In this document: positions 39,729 through 46,856 of the stretch, piece by piece
Layout: the number at the start of each line of letters is the position of its first letter
Numbering within the stretch: position 1 is the stretch's first letter
DNA from: JAVBSC01 sp031547305
GTDB lineage: Bacteria > Desulfobacterota > Desulfovibrionia > Desulfovibrionales > Desulfovibrionaceae
Reading direction: 5' to 3'
Assembly (NCBI GenBank): GCA_031547305.1
Contig: JAVBSC010000081.1
Span: forward strand, 1-46,856
DNA length: 46,856 bases
Translations under genes and position numbers: made by a program
The notes under the pieces: generated by a model
Told to the model about the DNA's origin: nothing
The model's database searches: none
The model's input: the letters and a program-made list of their open reading frames with translations, nothing else

Positions 39729-41099
39729 TTACTTATCCAGCTTGACCTGCTTAAGCACCGTGCCGCCCTTACGCTGCGCGTCCGGCAGAACCTTCCATTC
39801 GCCGGGGTTGAGCGGGGAAACCTTCAACTCTTTGGGCTTGGGCAGGGCCTTAAGCTGTGGAGTGAAGTCATACGGGTACATGGTGGTGCGGGAAATGACC
39901 GTATCAAACTGATATTCCCAGACTATCTCTCCGCCGTCCGGGTGGGAGTTGTCCGGCTTGACCTGGAAGACGCGGCCGGCATAGTCTTCGGAGATAAGCA
40001 CGTTGCCGTTCTTCAGCTTGTAGGCGGAGCCCTTATACTTGCTGAAAAAGCGGGTGGACCCCATCATGGCCGGCAGATAGCGCCAGACCACCTCGTTATT
40101 GGCGGGGTTGATCTCGTAAACCACGGACTGGCCGGAATGCGCGCCGGAGCGCACGAACAGGCCGTTGTCAAAAAACAGGATGTTGCCTTCGCCGGGATAG
40201 CCCTTGGGGATCATGATGGGCTCATGGCACTGGGAAATACCGCCCATGACCTTGAAGTTGGCGGTCCAGACCACTTCCTTGGTTTCCTTGTCAATAATCA
40301 TGAACTCGTCAAAATGGCGCGGGTTGTACAGGATGTTGCCGGGCTTGAAGCGCTTGTCGCCAGCGTCATACCACTTGTTGGGCGGAATGATGCTGGTGGT
40401 GTTGCCGTGCGTCCAGTCGGTGAGCGCCACAATGGGCAGATAGACATTGGCCCACTTCTGAAGATGTTCGGAAGAGTTCCAGTCCCAGACGATCTTGCCG
40501 TCGGGCGTCACTTCGATGATCGTGTCGCCGCGGGTCTTCAGGGGCTTGCGATCCTGCTTTCCGAAGAAAGGGGTGTCCACGGTCTGTATGTACTTGTCGT
40601 TGAATTCCTGAGGAACGTTTTCGTAGCAGAGGATCAGGGTGTTGCCGTTATCCAGGCGGCGGCCGTCATGGTGGGGGCCGAGCTTGGTGGCGTATTCCCA
40701 AACCTGCTTGCCGTCCCAGTTATACTCCACAGCCTTGCTGCCACGCTCGCTGATGCTCAGGATATTGCCGCTGGGGAGAAGGTAGACTTTTTTGTTGTCG
40801 CCAAAGTCCTTCCAGTTTTTCACCACATTGCCGTTCATGTCGATCAGAAAAACTCTGTCGCTGGTTTTGGGTTCGCCGGGCATCCCAGTGGGGTTGTTGA
40901 TCTTTTCAAAATAGCCCCGGCTGTCCACTTTGCTGTAAGCGTTTTCAAAGTCCACGCTGATCAGCACGTAGCCGTTCTCCGCTTTGGCCGGATCGTACAC
41001 GGTCACGCCAGTGGGGAACACGCTGGGCATGGCGGCCGCGCTTACGGCAAAAGCCAGAGCAAGCAACAAAGTTAAACCAAGAGTGAATAATTTCCGCAT
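39729..41099 (-). CDS. Arylsulfate sulfotransferase paralogue 1 (diverged)
   Basis: Periplasmic beta-propeller protein of the bacterial ASST family, 456 residues, with a Sec signal (LFTLGLTLLLALAFAVSAAA, cleavage near AAA-MP). ASSTs move a sulfuryl group from one phenol sulfate to another phenol without PAPS. Shared blocks with the three paralogues here are FLIDMNGNVVKNW, GPHHDGRRL, DWTHGNTTSIIPPNKWYDAGD, MIPKGYPGEGN and YPYDFTPQ. Differences: the His just before MIPKG is Ile, the Arg of YSRVVEFDP is missing (SVVYEINP), and SAQRLPNGN is SAYKLKNGN. So it may differ in specificity or be inactive. The C-terminus lacks the shared EP-x-M tail. AGGAAG precedes the ATG. Confidence 0.85.
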   Translation of the reverse strand: MRKLFTLGLTLLLALAFAVSAAAMPSVFPTGVTVYDPAKAENGYVLISVDFENAYSKVDSRGYFEKINNPTGMPGEPKTSDRVFLIDMNGNVVKNWKDFGDNKKVYLLPSGNILSISERGSKAVEYNWDGKQVWEYATKLGPHHDGRRLDNGNTLILCYENVPQEFNDKYIQTVDTPFFGKQDRKPLKTRGDTIIEVTPDGKIVWDWNSSEHLQKWANVYLPIVALTDWTHGNTTSIIPPNKWYDAGDKRFKPGNILYNPRHFDEFMIIDKETKEVVWTANFKVMGGISQCHEPIMIPKGYPGEGNILFFDNGLFVRSGAHSGQSVVYEINPANNEVVWRYLPAMMGSTRFFSKYKGSAYKLKNGNVLISEDYAGRVFQVKPDNSHPDGGEIVWEYQFDTVISRTTMYPYDFTPQLKALPKPKELKVSPLNPGEWKVLPDAQRKGGTVLKQVKLDK

Positions 41100-41191
41100 T
41101 TCTTCCTCCGCGTTTTGGTTAAACTTCAGGTACAGGAACTACTTTCAGGGCAACTCTCTTTAACCTGGGACGATTCCAGACCGTTGTCCGG

Positions 41192-41217
41192 GGATGTGGC
41201 CTTCCCCCGACAACGGC
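41192..41217 (-). other. Hairpin between HHH protein 2 and ASST 1
   Basis: CCGTTGTCCGGGG and CCCCCGACAACGG can pair with one mismatch and a 10-base loop shared with GGCC. No T-run follows on the minus strand, so it may be a weak terminator or an mRNA stabiliser in the 168-base spacer. Confidence 0.4.
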
Positions 41218-41267
41218 CTGATCCAGATTTTTTGATCCGAAAACAATAAACAAAGCTTACAAACAAC

Positions 41268-41588
41268 CTAATAGGCCTTCATGCCAGGTTCCACTTCCGG
41301 GCTGTAAACAACGTCGCCGTTCACAGCCTTAAGGCCCAGGGAGTTAAAGATGACTGTTTTCATGCCCGGCACTTTGCGCACGTCTTCCGGGCTTTTAAAA
41401 GGCCCGTTCTGGGTGCGGTGTTGCACGATGGCCTTGGCCAGATCCATGTCCACCAGGCCGTCGGTGCTCTGGACAATCTGTTCGGCCGGGGCTTTGTTGA
41501 AGCTGATGGCCGCTTCAGCGGCGACCCCGGCCTGGGCCGCCCCGAGGCATATAACCAGCAAGGTGAAGCAGATAAGTATTCTTTTCAC
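41268..41588 (-). CDS. Secreted helix-hairpin-helix protein 2 with EPGMKAY tail
   Basis: A 106-residue secreted protein, paralogue of HHH protein 1. Signal peptide KRILICFTLLVICLGAAQAG with likely cleavage near AQA-GV; HHH unit ISFNKAPAEQIV, DLAKAIVQHRTQNGPFKS, EDVRKVPGM. The C-terminal part (NGDVVYSPEVEPGMKAY) aligns with HHH 1 (DGSIVHDPDAE...) up to the glutamate and then carries the tail EPGMKAY, which also ends ASST 2 and, as EPAMKAY, ASST 3. Start GTG 41588 (AAGGAGG six bases before); an ATG 21 bases upstream would overlap this site. It lies between ASST 2 and ASST 1. Confidence 0.85.
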   Translation of the reverse strand: MKRILICFTLLVICLGAAQAGVAAEAAISFNKAPAEQIVQSTDGLVDMDLAKAIVQHRTQNGPFKSPEDVRKVPGMKTVIFNSLGLKAVNGDVVYSPEVEPGMKAY

Positions 41589-41729
41589 GTGACCCTCCTT
41601 TATGATCATGGGATTATTTTACCTCGCGGCCGTAGCATTTACAAGAGCGCTTTCACAAAAAAGAATTCAGGAAGCAAGCCGCGCCATTTTGGGCTCGCCT
41701 CCCGAATTTTCTTGTTGGCGCAAAAGGCT

Positions 41730-43313
41730 CTAATACTTATGCATGCCAGGCTCTTCGCCTTCCTGGGCGTCTTTGCCGCCCTTGGGAGCGGCCGGGACCG
41801 CATCGGAAATGACCTTCACCGAGTTGAGCGCCTTGCCGTAGCCGGTGTTCGGCACCCGACCCTTGGCGTCCGGCACGACAAGCAGGCCATTATCCACGCT
41901 CACGGCCACTTCTTCCGGCTTTTGCACCTGGGGCACCCACTCGTAGGGCAGGCGGTAAGCGCGGTAGACCAGCGGCGGGTTGTGTTTGGCCGTAAACGGG
42001 TTGTTGTATTCCCACACGGTTTCCAGTTGCGGGGTGACTTCAAAGACACGGCCGGCGTCGCCTTCGGTGATCATGGTGTTGCCGTTGGGCAGACGCTGGG
42101 CGCAACTGACAAATGGGCTGAAGAACTTGTGGATGAAGTGCGGCACCGGGCGAACCTTGGGGTTGGCCGCGGTGTAGTCATACTGCCAGACCACTTCCAT
42201 TTTCACCGGGTCCAGTTCCACAATGCGGGAATAGTCGCGCCGGGCGTTGTGGAAACCGGTGACCGGGGACATGGGCGAGGGTTTGCCGTAGCCGGCCAGG
42301 CCGCCGTTGTCAAAAACCAGGATGTTGCCTTCACCGGGAAGACCCTTGGGGATCATGTGCACGGCGTGCGAGCCGATCATCTGACCGAGTTTTTCGCTGG
42401 GGCTGCCAGGTCCGAAGTCCGGCCCGACCTTCCAGACGATCTTGCCGCTTTCGCGGTCCACAATGGCGAACAGGTTGGCGTCGCGGCAGTTAAAAATGAC
42501 GTTATCCGGATGGAAGCGTTTGTCTCCCGCGTCATACCACTTATTGGGGCCGACGTAGCCAAGGGTGTTCACATGCAGCCAGTCAAAGCCGGAACCTTCC
42601 TTGACCGCGGTGCCGTGGCGCCGGGCGGCCGGATTGTCCACGGGCGGATAGGCCTGCATGGACTTTATGGCGTCTTCGCCGAAGCCGAGCTCGTCAAAAT
42701 GCTCGGAAGGAATCCACTTCCAGATCACCTGGCCGGTTTTGTTATCCACTTCGTAGAAAGCGTCGGTAATCAGTTGGGCGTCCTTGTGGACCTTGGGAAA
42801 TTTTTCGTTGATATGCCCGAGGATCAAGGTCACGCCCTTGTCTTCCGGCTTAACACCCGGAGTGTAATAGAGGGGCATGCCCTTGCGCTGCATGTCGTGG
42901 TGGGCGCGGGAAATCCAGGTTTTGCCGTTTTCCTGCGGCTGGCCGGGAATGGCGGTCACCTGCTGCCAGTTGCGGAACGACCAGACCACTTTGCCGTCAA
43001 AATCCACTTCCAGCACCTGATAGGCGTCCTGCTGGCCTTCGCTCCAGCTGCCTATGGTGGCCAGCATCTTGCCGCCCGGCATGGGCCGGAACATGTAATC
43101 CACGCCCTGCCAGGAATGCGCCAGGTTGCCGTTCATATCCACCAGGAGCATCTGGTCGTTCTCGCCGCACAAAATGGTGAAGCCGCCAAAGGCTTTATCC
43201 GGCTTATAGAGCACAGTGCCGGTTGGGTAAACGGAAGTATAGGCCAAAGCCTGGGTGGCAAGCCCGAAGACAAAAAACAGACACAGCATTTTTATGGTGA
43301 TTTCTCGCATCAT
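41730..43313 (-). CDS. Arylsulfate sulfotransferase paralogue 2
   Basis: ASST-family periplasmic protein, 527 residues, Sec signal MLCLFFVFGLATQALA. All family blocks are present: LLVDMNGNLAHSW, SRAHHDMQRKG, DWLHVNTLGYVGPNKWYDAGDKRFHPDN, HAVHMIPKGLPGEGN, YSRIVELDP, CAQRLPNGNTM and YRAYRLPYEWVPQ. The His of DWLHVN and the His and Arg of the later blocks are candidates for the catalytic residues known from E. coli AssT. The last ~30 residues form a Pro/Ala/Gly/Glu-rich linker and end in EEPGMHKY. GGAAGGAG precedes two adjacent ATG codons. Confidence 0.9.
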   Translation of the reverse strand: MMREITIKMLCLFFVFGLATQALAYTSVYPTGTVLYKPDKAFGGFTILCGENDQMLLVDMNGNLAHSWQGVDYMFRPMPGGKMLATIGSWSEGQQDAYQVLEVDFDGKVVWSFRNWQQVTAIPGQPQENGKTWISRAHHDMQRKGMPLYYTPGVKPEDKGVTLILGHINEKFPKVHKDAQLITDAFYEVDNKTGQVIWKWIPSEHFDELGFGEDAIKSMQAYPPVDNPAARRHGTAVKEGSGFDWLHVNTLGYVGPNKWYDAGDKRFHPDNVIFNCRDANLFAIVDRESGKIVWKVGPDFGPGSPSEKLGQMIGSHAVHMIPKGLPGEGNILVFDNGGLAGYGKPSPMSPVTGFHNARRDYSRIVELDPVKMEVVWQYDYTAANPKVRPVPHFIHKFFSPFVSCAQRLPNGNTMITEGDAGRVFEVTPQLETVWEYNNPFTAKHNPPLVYRAYRLPYEWVPQVQKPEEVAVSVDNGLLVVPDAKGRVPNTGYGKALNSVKVISDAVPAAPKGGKDAQEGEEPGMHKY

Positions 43314-43746
43314 AAATAAGCGCTCCTTCCAGACCGCGACCAGACCCTACGGACCTGATGGCCGCCTTTTAAAAAGTTGAGGGCGGTGGTTGCTCTGGCG
43401 TTGCAAAGCGATGCGTAGCAACTCCCTTGAGTTTTCCGTAGACGGGCTTTGCCCGCCGTTAAGCGGAAAACTCTAGCGTAATTTACTCCAAGCCAGATAA
43501 TCGAAAATACAAAAAGGCGATGGCGGCGCGATGCCGTCAGGGCTAAACTTAGGAGCCCGGGCTCGTTGGCGACCCCGGACTCCGTTCTGTTCTTTTGCGG
43601 CGCGCATTCTTCCGTAACGCGCGGTTAAATGCCACCAACAGCCAGAAAGTGCCCCGGCTGCCCCTCTAAAAACACCTGGCCGCGATGGCGTAACCGGGCA
43701 GCCATGTCATGCAAGAAGACTTGATCCAGATTCCGAATCGTGCCTT
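43314..43746. other. Gap between ASST 3 and ASST 2 with a cruciform-like element
   Basis: 433 bases without a credible gene. It holds a nested inverted repeat at 43429-43473 and GC-rich stretches near 43.56-43.66 kb (GAGCCCGGGCTC is a 12-bp palindrome at 43553-43564). The left part should hold the ASST 2 promoter. Confidence 0.45.
43429..43473. repeat. Nested inverted repeat
   Basis: Outer arms GAGTTTTCCG and CGGAAAACTC are perfect complements, and inside them CGGGC-TTT-GCCCG forms a second stem. The whole is followed by TAGCGTAATTTAC. It could be a small mobile or REP-like element, or an RNA structure in the ASST 2 leader. Confidence 0.5.
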
Positions 43747-45327
43747 TCAATAGGCCTTCATGGCAGGTTCATCCTCCGCTGCATCCACTGGAGCCAGGGG
43801 TTTCTGGGGTGTAATCGTCACAGGATGGAGGGTGCCTAGCTGCTGGGCCTTGGCTTTATCCACCTTCGGCATGATATCAGGCATTTTTCCGTTAATATTC
43901 GGTATCTGGATTTGGCCGCTAAGCGGTAGATTGACAGCGACTTCACCGCCCTTTGGCAGTTGCGGCACATAATCGTAAGGGACCCGGTAGGCGCGGTAGG
44001 TCAATGGCATGTTTTTAGTGTCAATACCGTACGGACTCACATATTCCCAAACTATTTCACGATCCTTGTTGACTTCAAAGATGCGGTTTTTGTTGCCTTC
44101 GCAGATCATGGTATTGCCGTTAGGCAAACGCTGGGCGGAACTTATGAAAGGGCTGTAGAAAAAGCTCTCGCCATAATACGGCCAGCCGCCCTGGGTCGTC
44201 TTTACGGTTTTATGTGAGTATTCCCACACTACTTTTTTAGTAGTGGGGTCAAACTCAACTACACGGCTATAGGCGCGCGGTTGGATCTGCTTGTCATGGT
44301 ACGGTGGGTAGCCGCCGTTGTCGAAGATCATGATATTGCCTTCGCCCGGAAGACCTTTAGGAATCATATGCGTGTGGTGCACTCCGATAACAACGCCTAT
44401 GTCAGCGTCCTCACCGGTGTATGGCGGAGCCACCTGCCAAACAATTTTACCGGTCTTATGATCTATTATGATCATATGGGATGTGACGCGGCTGTCCGCA
44501 ATAATGTTGTCCGGATGAAAACGCTGATCGCCGGCGTCATACCACTTGTTTGGCCCAAGCCAGGAAGCGCAGTTCATGTGGAACCAATCAAAACCGTTAT
44601 ATTCCAAATCATCGCGCGACTTGCCGCCCATATAATTGGTGGCGTTGTTAAGGTACTTCATTACATCCGGATTGTCGCCCATGTTCTTCAGTTCGTCAAA
44701 ATGATCGGATATGGCCCAATCCCAGATTATTTTCCCGCTTTTATCAATAATGACGATACGGTCGTCCTGAAGTTGCACCTTATCGGTAATTTTAGGGTTC
44801 TTCACGCTGCGATGGGCCAGAATCAGCATGTTGCCGTCTTTTATATCCGCCTTGGTTCCAGGGGAATAATATCCCACAGGATCGCCTTGGATCTGATAGT
44901 CGTGGTGCTGCCGGCTGATCCAGGCGGTCCCGTCGGCTTCAAGGACCATACCTGGAGAAGGCTTTTTGACCTGATTCAACTGTTTGAACTGACGGACAAT
45001 ATTTCCTTCAAAATCAAGCACCGCTACCGTACTGTGCCCCTGCCCCGCTTCTTTATAAGCGGGGTATAGGCTGGTAAGCAGGTACCCGCCCGGATAAAGC
45101 TTGTTGGGCATGCCTTCGCCGCCCTGCACATCCCATTCATGCACAAGATTGCCGTTCATATCAATAAGCTTGGCGCTGCCTGACGGGAGTTCGCTCAGAA
45201 GTGTGAAACCGTTCCAGGATTTTGCGGGGTCATAATGGGTCACCCCGGTTACCGTAAGTCTGGGGCCGGCGTAAGCGGAAACAGGAAGGACGAGAACCAG
45301 GGCTAAAACCAAAAACAATCGCTTCAT
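43747..45327 (-). CDS. Arylsulfate sulfotransferase paralogue 3
   Basis: ASST-family protein, 526 residues, Sec signal MKRLFLVLALVLVLPVSAYA. Blocks: AKLIDMNGNLVHEW, SRQHHDYQIQG, DWFHMNCASWLGPNKWYDAGD, HHTHMIPKGLPGEGN, YSRVVEFDP, SAQRLPNGNTMICEG and YRAYRVPYDYVPQ. It has a longer C-terminal part than ASST 4, with a Pro-rich linker (TPQKPLAPVDAAED) and the terminal EPAMKAY. The coding sequence is visibly more AT-rich (about 50 % GC in sampled lines) than the paralogues. The start is ATG 45327 after GGAGG; a longer frame adds ten residues before the signal peptide. Confidence 0.9.
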   Translation of the reverse strand: MKRLFLVLALVLVLPVSAYAGPRLTVTGVTHYDPAKSWNGFTLLSELPSGSAKLIDMNGNLVHEWDVQGGEGMPNKLYPGGYLLTSLYPAYKEAGQGHSTVAVLDFEGNIVRQFKQLNQVKKPSPGMVLEADGTAWISRQHHDYQIQGDPVGYYSPGTKADIKDGNMLILAHRSVKNPKITDKVQLQDDRIVIIDKSGKIIWDWAISDHFDELKNMGDNPDVMKYLNNATNYMGGKSRDDLEYNGFDWFHMNCASWLGPNKWYDAGDQRFHPDNIIADSRVTSHMIIIDHKTGKIVWQVAPPYTGEDADIGVVIGVHHTHMIPKGLPGEGNIMIFDNGGYPPYHDKQIQPRAYSRVVEFDPTTKKVVWEYSHKTVKTTQGGWPYYGESFFYSPFISSAQRLPNGNTMICEGNKNRIFEVNKDREIVWEYVSPYGIDTKNMPLTYRAYRVPYDYVPQLPKGGEVAVNLPLSGQIQIPNINGKMPDIMPKVDKAKAQQLGTLHPVTITPQKPLAPVDAAEDEPAMKAY

Positions 45328-45527
45328 AAAACCTCCAATGCGCGACAATTCATACAACCATACAGCCGTCTCACATTGCTCTACGGCAAGTCAGAAAAAA
45401 AATTCTTTAAGCCGGCCAATCAGGCGGGGGCCGCACACTTGGGGCCGCGTGACGGCTCCCGCCCGTTTCAGCAAGGGGGTAACCCCTGTCTCCATTCCCG
45501 GAGAAATTATTCAGCAATTTCCCCAGG

Positions 45528-45563
45528 TGCCTCCGGGTAAAACTATACTCTTGCCCGGAGGCA
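45528..45563 (-). other. Hairpin after ASST 4
   Basis: TGCCTCCGGG and CCCGGAGGCA form a 10-bp stem with a ~15-base loop, 16 bases past the ASST 4 stop. It is a terminator-like structure without a clear T-run. The remaining ~170 bases to the ASST 3 start hold its promoter region and nothing else I recognise. Confidence 0.5.
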
Positions 45564-45578
45564 TATTTCTGCTCCTGG

Positions 45579-46856
45579 TTATTTTCCGTCCGGCTTCAAA
45601 CGCCAGGTGGCGTTTTCCGGCGGTGTGACCGCCAGTTCCTCCGGCTTCTTGACCTGCGGAACATAGTCATAGGGCACGCGGTAGGCGCGATACACCAGGT
45701 TGAACTTGCCGGCCGGGTTATACCAGGGGCTGATGTATTCCCAGACTATTTCGTTGTCCGCCGTGACTTCCTGGAACTGGCCGACGGCGCCGTTGGTGAT
45801 CAGCGTGTTGCCGTTGGGCAGGCGCTGGGCCGAGCTCACGTAGTCGCTGTAAAACTTGTAGCCCTCGCGCAGGCCCATGGTTTTGGAGGAGTGTTCCCAC
45901 TGCATTTCCAGGGTTTCCGGGTTGAATTCAATGACTCTGGAGTAGTCGCGCCGGGCGTCGCTCCAGCCGAAGGGCGCGCCGGGGTTGCGCGGGCCGTAGC
46001 CGGCGTAGCCGCCGTTGTCGTAAATCATGATGTTGCCTTCGCCCGGCAGACCCTTGGGAATCATATGGGCGTGGTGCGGTCCGATGATTTGGCCAAGCCT
46101 GCTGATCGCCCTGGGGTAATCCTTGCCCGCGAAGTTCCAGTTCACGTCGCTGTAAAAGACCGGCCCGATGTGCCAGACAATGTTCTTGGTTTTTTTGTCA
46201 ATAATGAACACCGTGTTGGTCTGGCGGTTGCATGTGATGATGTTGTCCGGATGGAAGGCGGCGTATTTTGTCTTGTCCTGCTCGTACCACTTGTTCGGCC
46301 CCAGTTTGGACATGGAGTTCATGTGGATCCAGTCAGCGGCCTTCACGCCCGGCGTGCGGGTCTGCTGCCAGGTGGGGTATTTGCGCATGGTGGCCTTGAA
46401 ATCTTCCGGGAAGGGCATCTGGTCAAAATAATCGCTGGCCAGCCAGTCCCAGACCACCTTGTTGTCCTTGTCCACTTCCACGATGTAGTCGTCGTCCAGC
46501 GGCTTGCGGTCGGTGATTTTCGCGTTTTCCGAAAACTTATGCGACAGGATGATGATGTTGCCGTCATCCTTGAGGATGTCCATACCCGGCGCATAGTATC
46601 CGGTGGGGTTGGAGGCGACCTGGTAATCGTGGTGCATGCCGGCCAGCGGGATGTTGCGCACGATCTTCCCTTCAAAGTCCATACTGGAAAGATCCGCGGA
46701 CCTGGGATCCGCCCAGGTGCGGCCGACCTTGTCCGGAGCGGAGTTGGTGGCGCCCATGATATAGCCGCCCTTGAGAATCTTGACCGGGTGCTCAAGGTTG
46801 CTCATTTCCTTCCACTGCTTCACCACATTCCCGTTCATGTCGATAAGCACGGAGCC
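45579..46856 (-). CDS. Arylsulfate sulfotransferase paralogue 4 (5' end outside the window)
   Basis: ASST-family protein, about 425 residues visible; the frame stays open to the window edge, and the first block GSVLIDMNGNVVKQWKE is internal, so signal peptide and start are missing. Present: AGMHHDYQVASNP, DWIHMNSMSKLGPNKWYEQ, FHPDNIITCNRQTN, HHAHMIPKGLPGEGN, YSRVIEFNP, SAQRLPNGNTLITNG and YRAYRVPYDYVPQ, so all candidate catalytic residues are kept. It ends shortly after the propeller (NATWRLKPDGK) and has neither linker nor EP-x-M tail. It is the most upstream ASST in this leftward array. Confidence 0.88.
   Translation of the reverse strand, partial: GSVLIDMNGNVVKQWKEMSNLEHPVKILKGGYIMGATNSAPDKVGRTWADPRSADLSSMDFEGKIVRNIPLAGMHHDYQVASNPTGYYAPGMDILKDDGNIIILSHKFSENAKITDRKPLDDDYIVEVDKDNKVVWDWLASDYFDQMPFPEDFKATMRKYPTWQQTRTPGVKAADWIHMNSMSKLGPNKWYEQDKTKYAAFHPDNIITCNRQTNTVFIIDKKTKNIVWHIGPVFYSDVNWNFAGKDYPRAISRLGQIIGPHHAHMIPKGLPGEGNIMIYDNGGYAGYGPRNPGAPFGWSDARRDYSRVIEFNPETLEMQWEHSSKTMGLREGYKFYSDYVSSAQRLPNGNTLITNGAVGQFQEVTADNEIVWEYISPWYNPAGKFNLVYRAYRVPYDYVPQVKKPEELAVTPPENATWRLKPDGK

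Noticed and set aside
41418..43319. A 633-codon open frame on the plus strand opposite ASST 2
   Set aside because: It is the antisense shadow of a GC-rich gene with a clear family match; the translation is rich in His, Gly and Val with no motif and has no ribosome-binding site.
45579..46856. Separate start at the GTG near 46850 for ASST 4
   Set aside because: The codon is inside the conserved VLIDMNGN block, which in the complete paralogues lies about 50-90 residues after the true start; the gene is cut by the window edge.

Overview
The window reads as a chromosomal piece of a Gram-negative, anaerobic delta-proteobacterium of the Desulfovibrionaceae type. The evidence is the combination of periplasmic multiheme NrfHA, a six-subunit Ech-type [NiFe] hydrogenase, a 2-oxoacid:ferredoxin oxidoreductase, a Tat-exported molybdoenzyme with its electron-transfer subunits, Feo iron uptake and a short flagellin. 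Base composition is fairly GC-rich (roughly 55-60 % by eye) with AT-rich promoter gaps. No tRNA, rRNA, CRISPR array, insertion sequence or phage gene was seen. Species cannot be fixed from the sequence alone; the arylsulfate sulfotransferases would suit a host- or gut-associated member.

Layout. 1-6.1 kb: end of rpoC, a DinB-like protein, nrfHA, a CysD/CysH-type PP-loop protein, and a flagellin gene behind two tandemly duplicated sigma-28 promoters. 6.1-13.7 kb: an uncharacterised helical protein, a TPR lipoprotein with an orphan HlyD-type adaptor, an APC permease, miaB, a degenerate HMA-domain protein and lysA. 14.0-19.3 kb: the echABCDEF operon, closed by a strong bidirectional terminator. 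19.3-24.4 kb: an uncharacterised protein, cobU, and a feo operon (feoA-like, Cys-rich membrane peptide, feoA, feoB) with a good Fur-box candidate in front.

25-35 kb is a co-directional catabolic island: a four-subunit 2-oxoacid:ferredoxin oxidoreductase, an unusual LDH/MDH-family dehydrogenase, a Crp/Fnr regulator, an ACS-type MFS transporter, butyrate-kinase and phosphate-acyltransferase homologues, and an SSS symporter with a 38-residue membrane peptide. Together they can be read as: uptake of a 2-hydroxyacid, oxidation to the 2-oxoacid, oxidative decarboxylation to acyl-CoA with reduced ferredoxin, conversion to acyl phosphate, and ATP formation. Ech could then reoxidise the ferredoxin. 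The substrate is unknown; the dehydrogenase lacks the residues that mark lactate or malate enzymes.

35.3-46.9 kb, all on the minus strand, is an exported redox and sulfotransfer island: a Mo-bisPGD oxidoreductase with FeS and cytochrome b subunits, two small secreted helix-hairpin-helix proteins, and four arylsulfate sulfotransferase (ASST) paralogues (the last cut by the window edge). Two of the ASSTs and one HHH protein end in the same C-terminal tail, E-P-[G/A]-M-[K/H]-[A/K]-Y, which I know from no described sorting signal. This tail and the 25-35 kb catabolic island are the two most promising leads.
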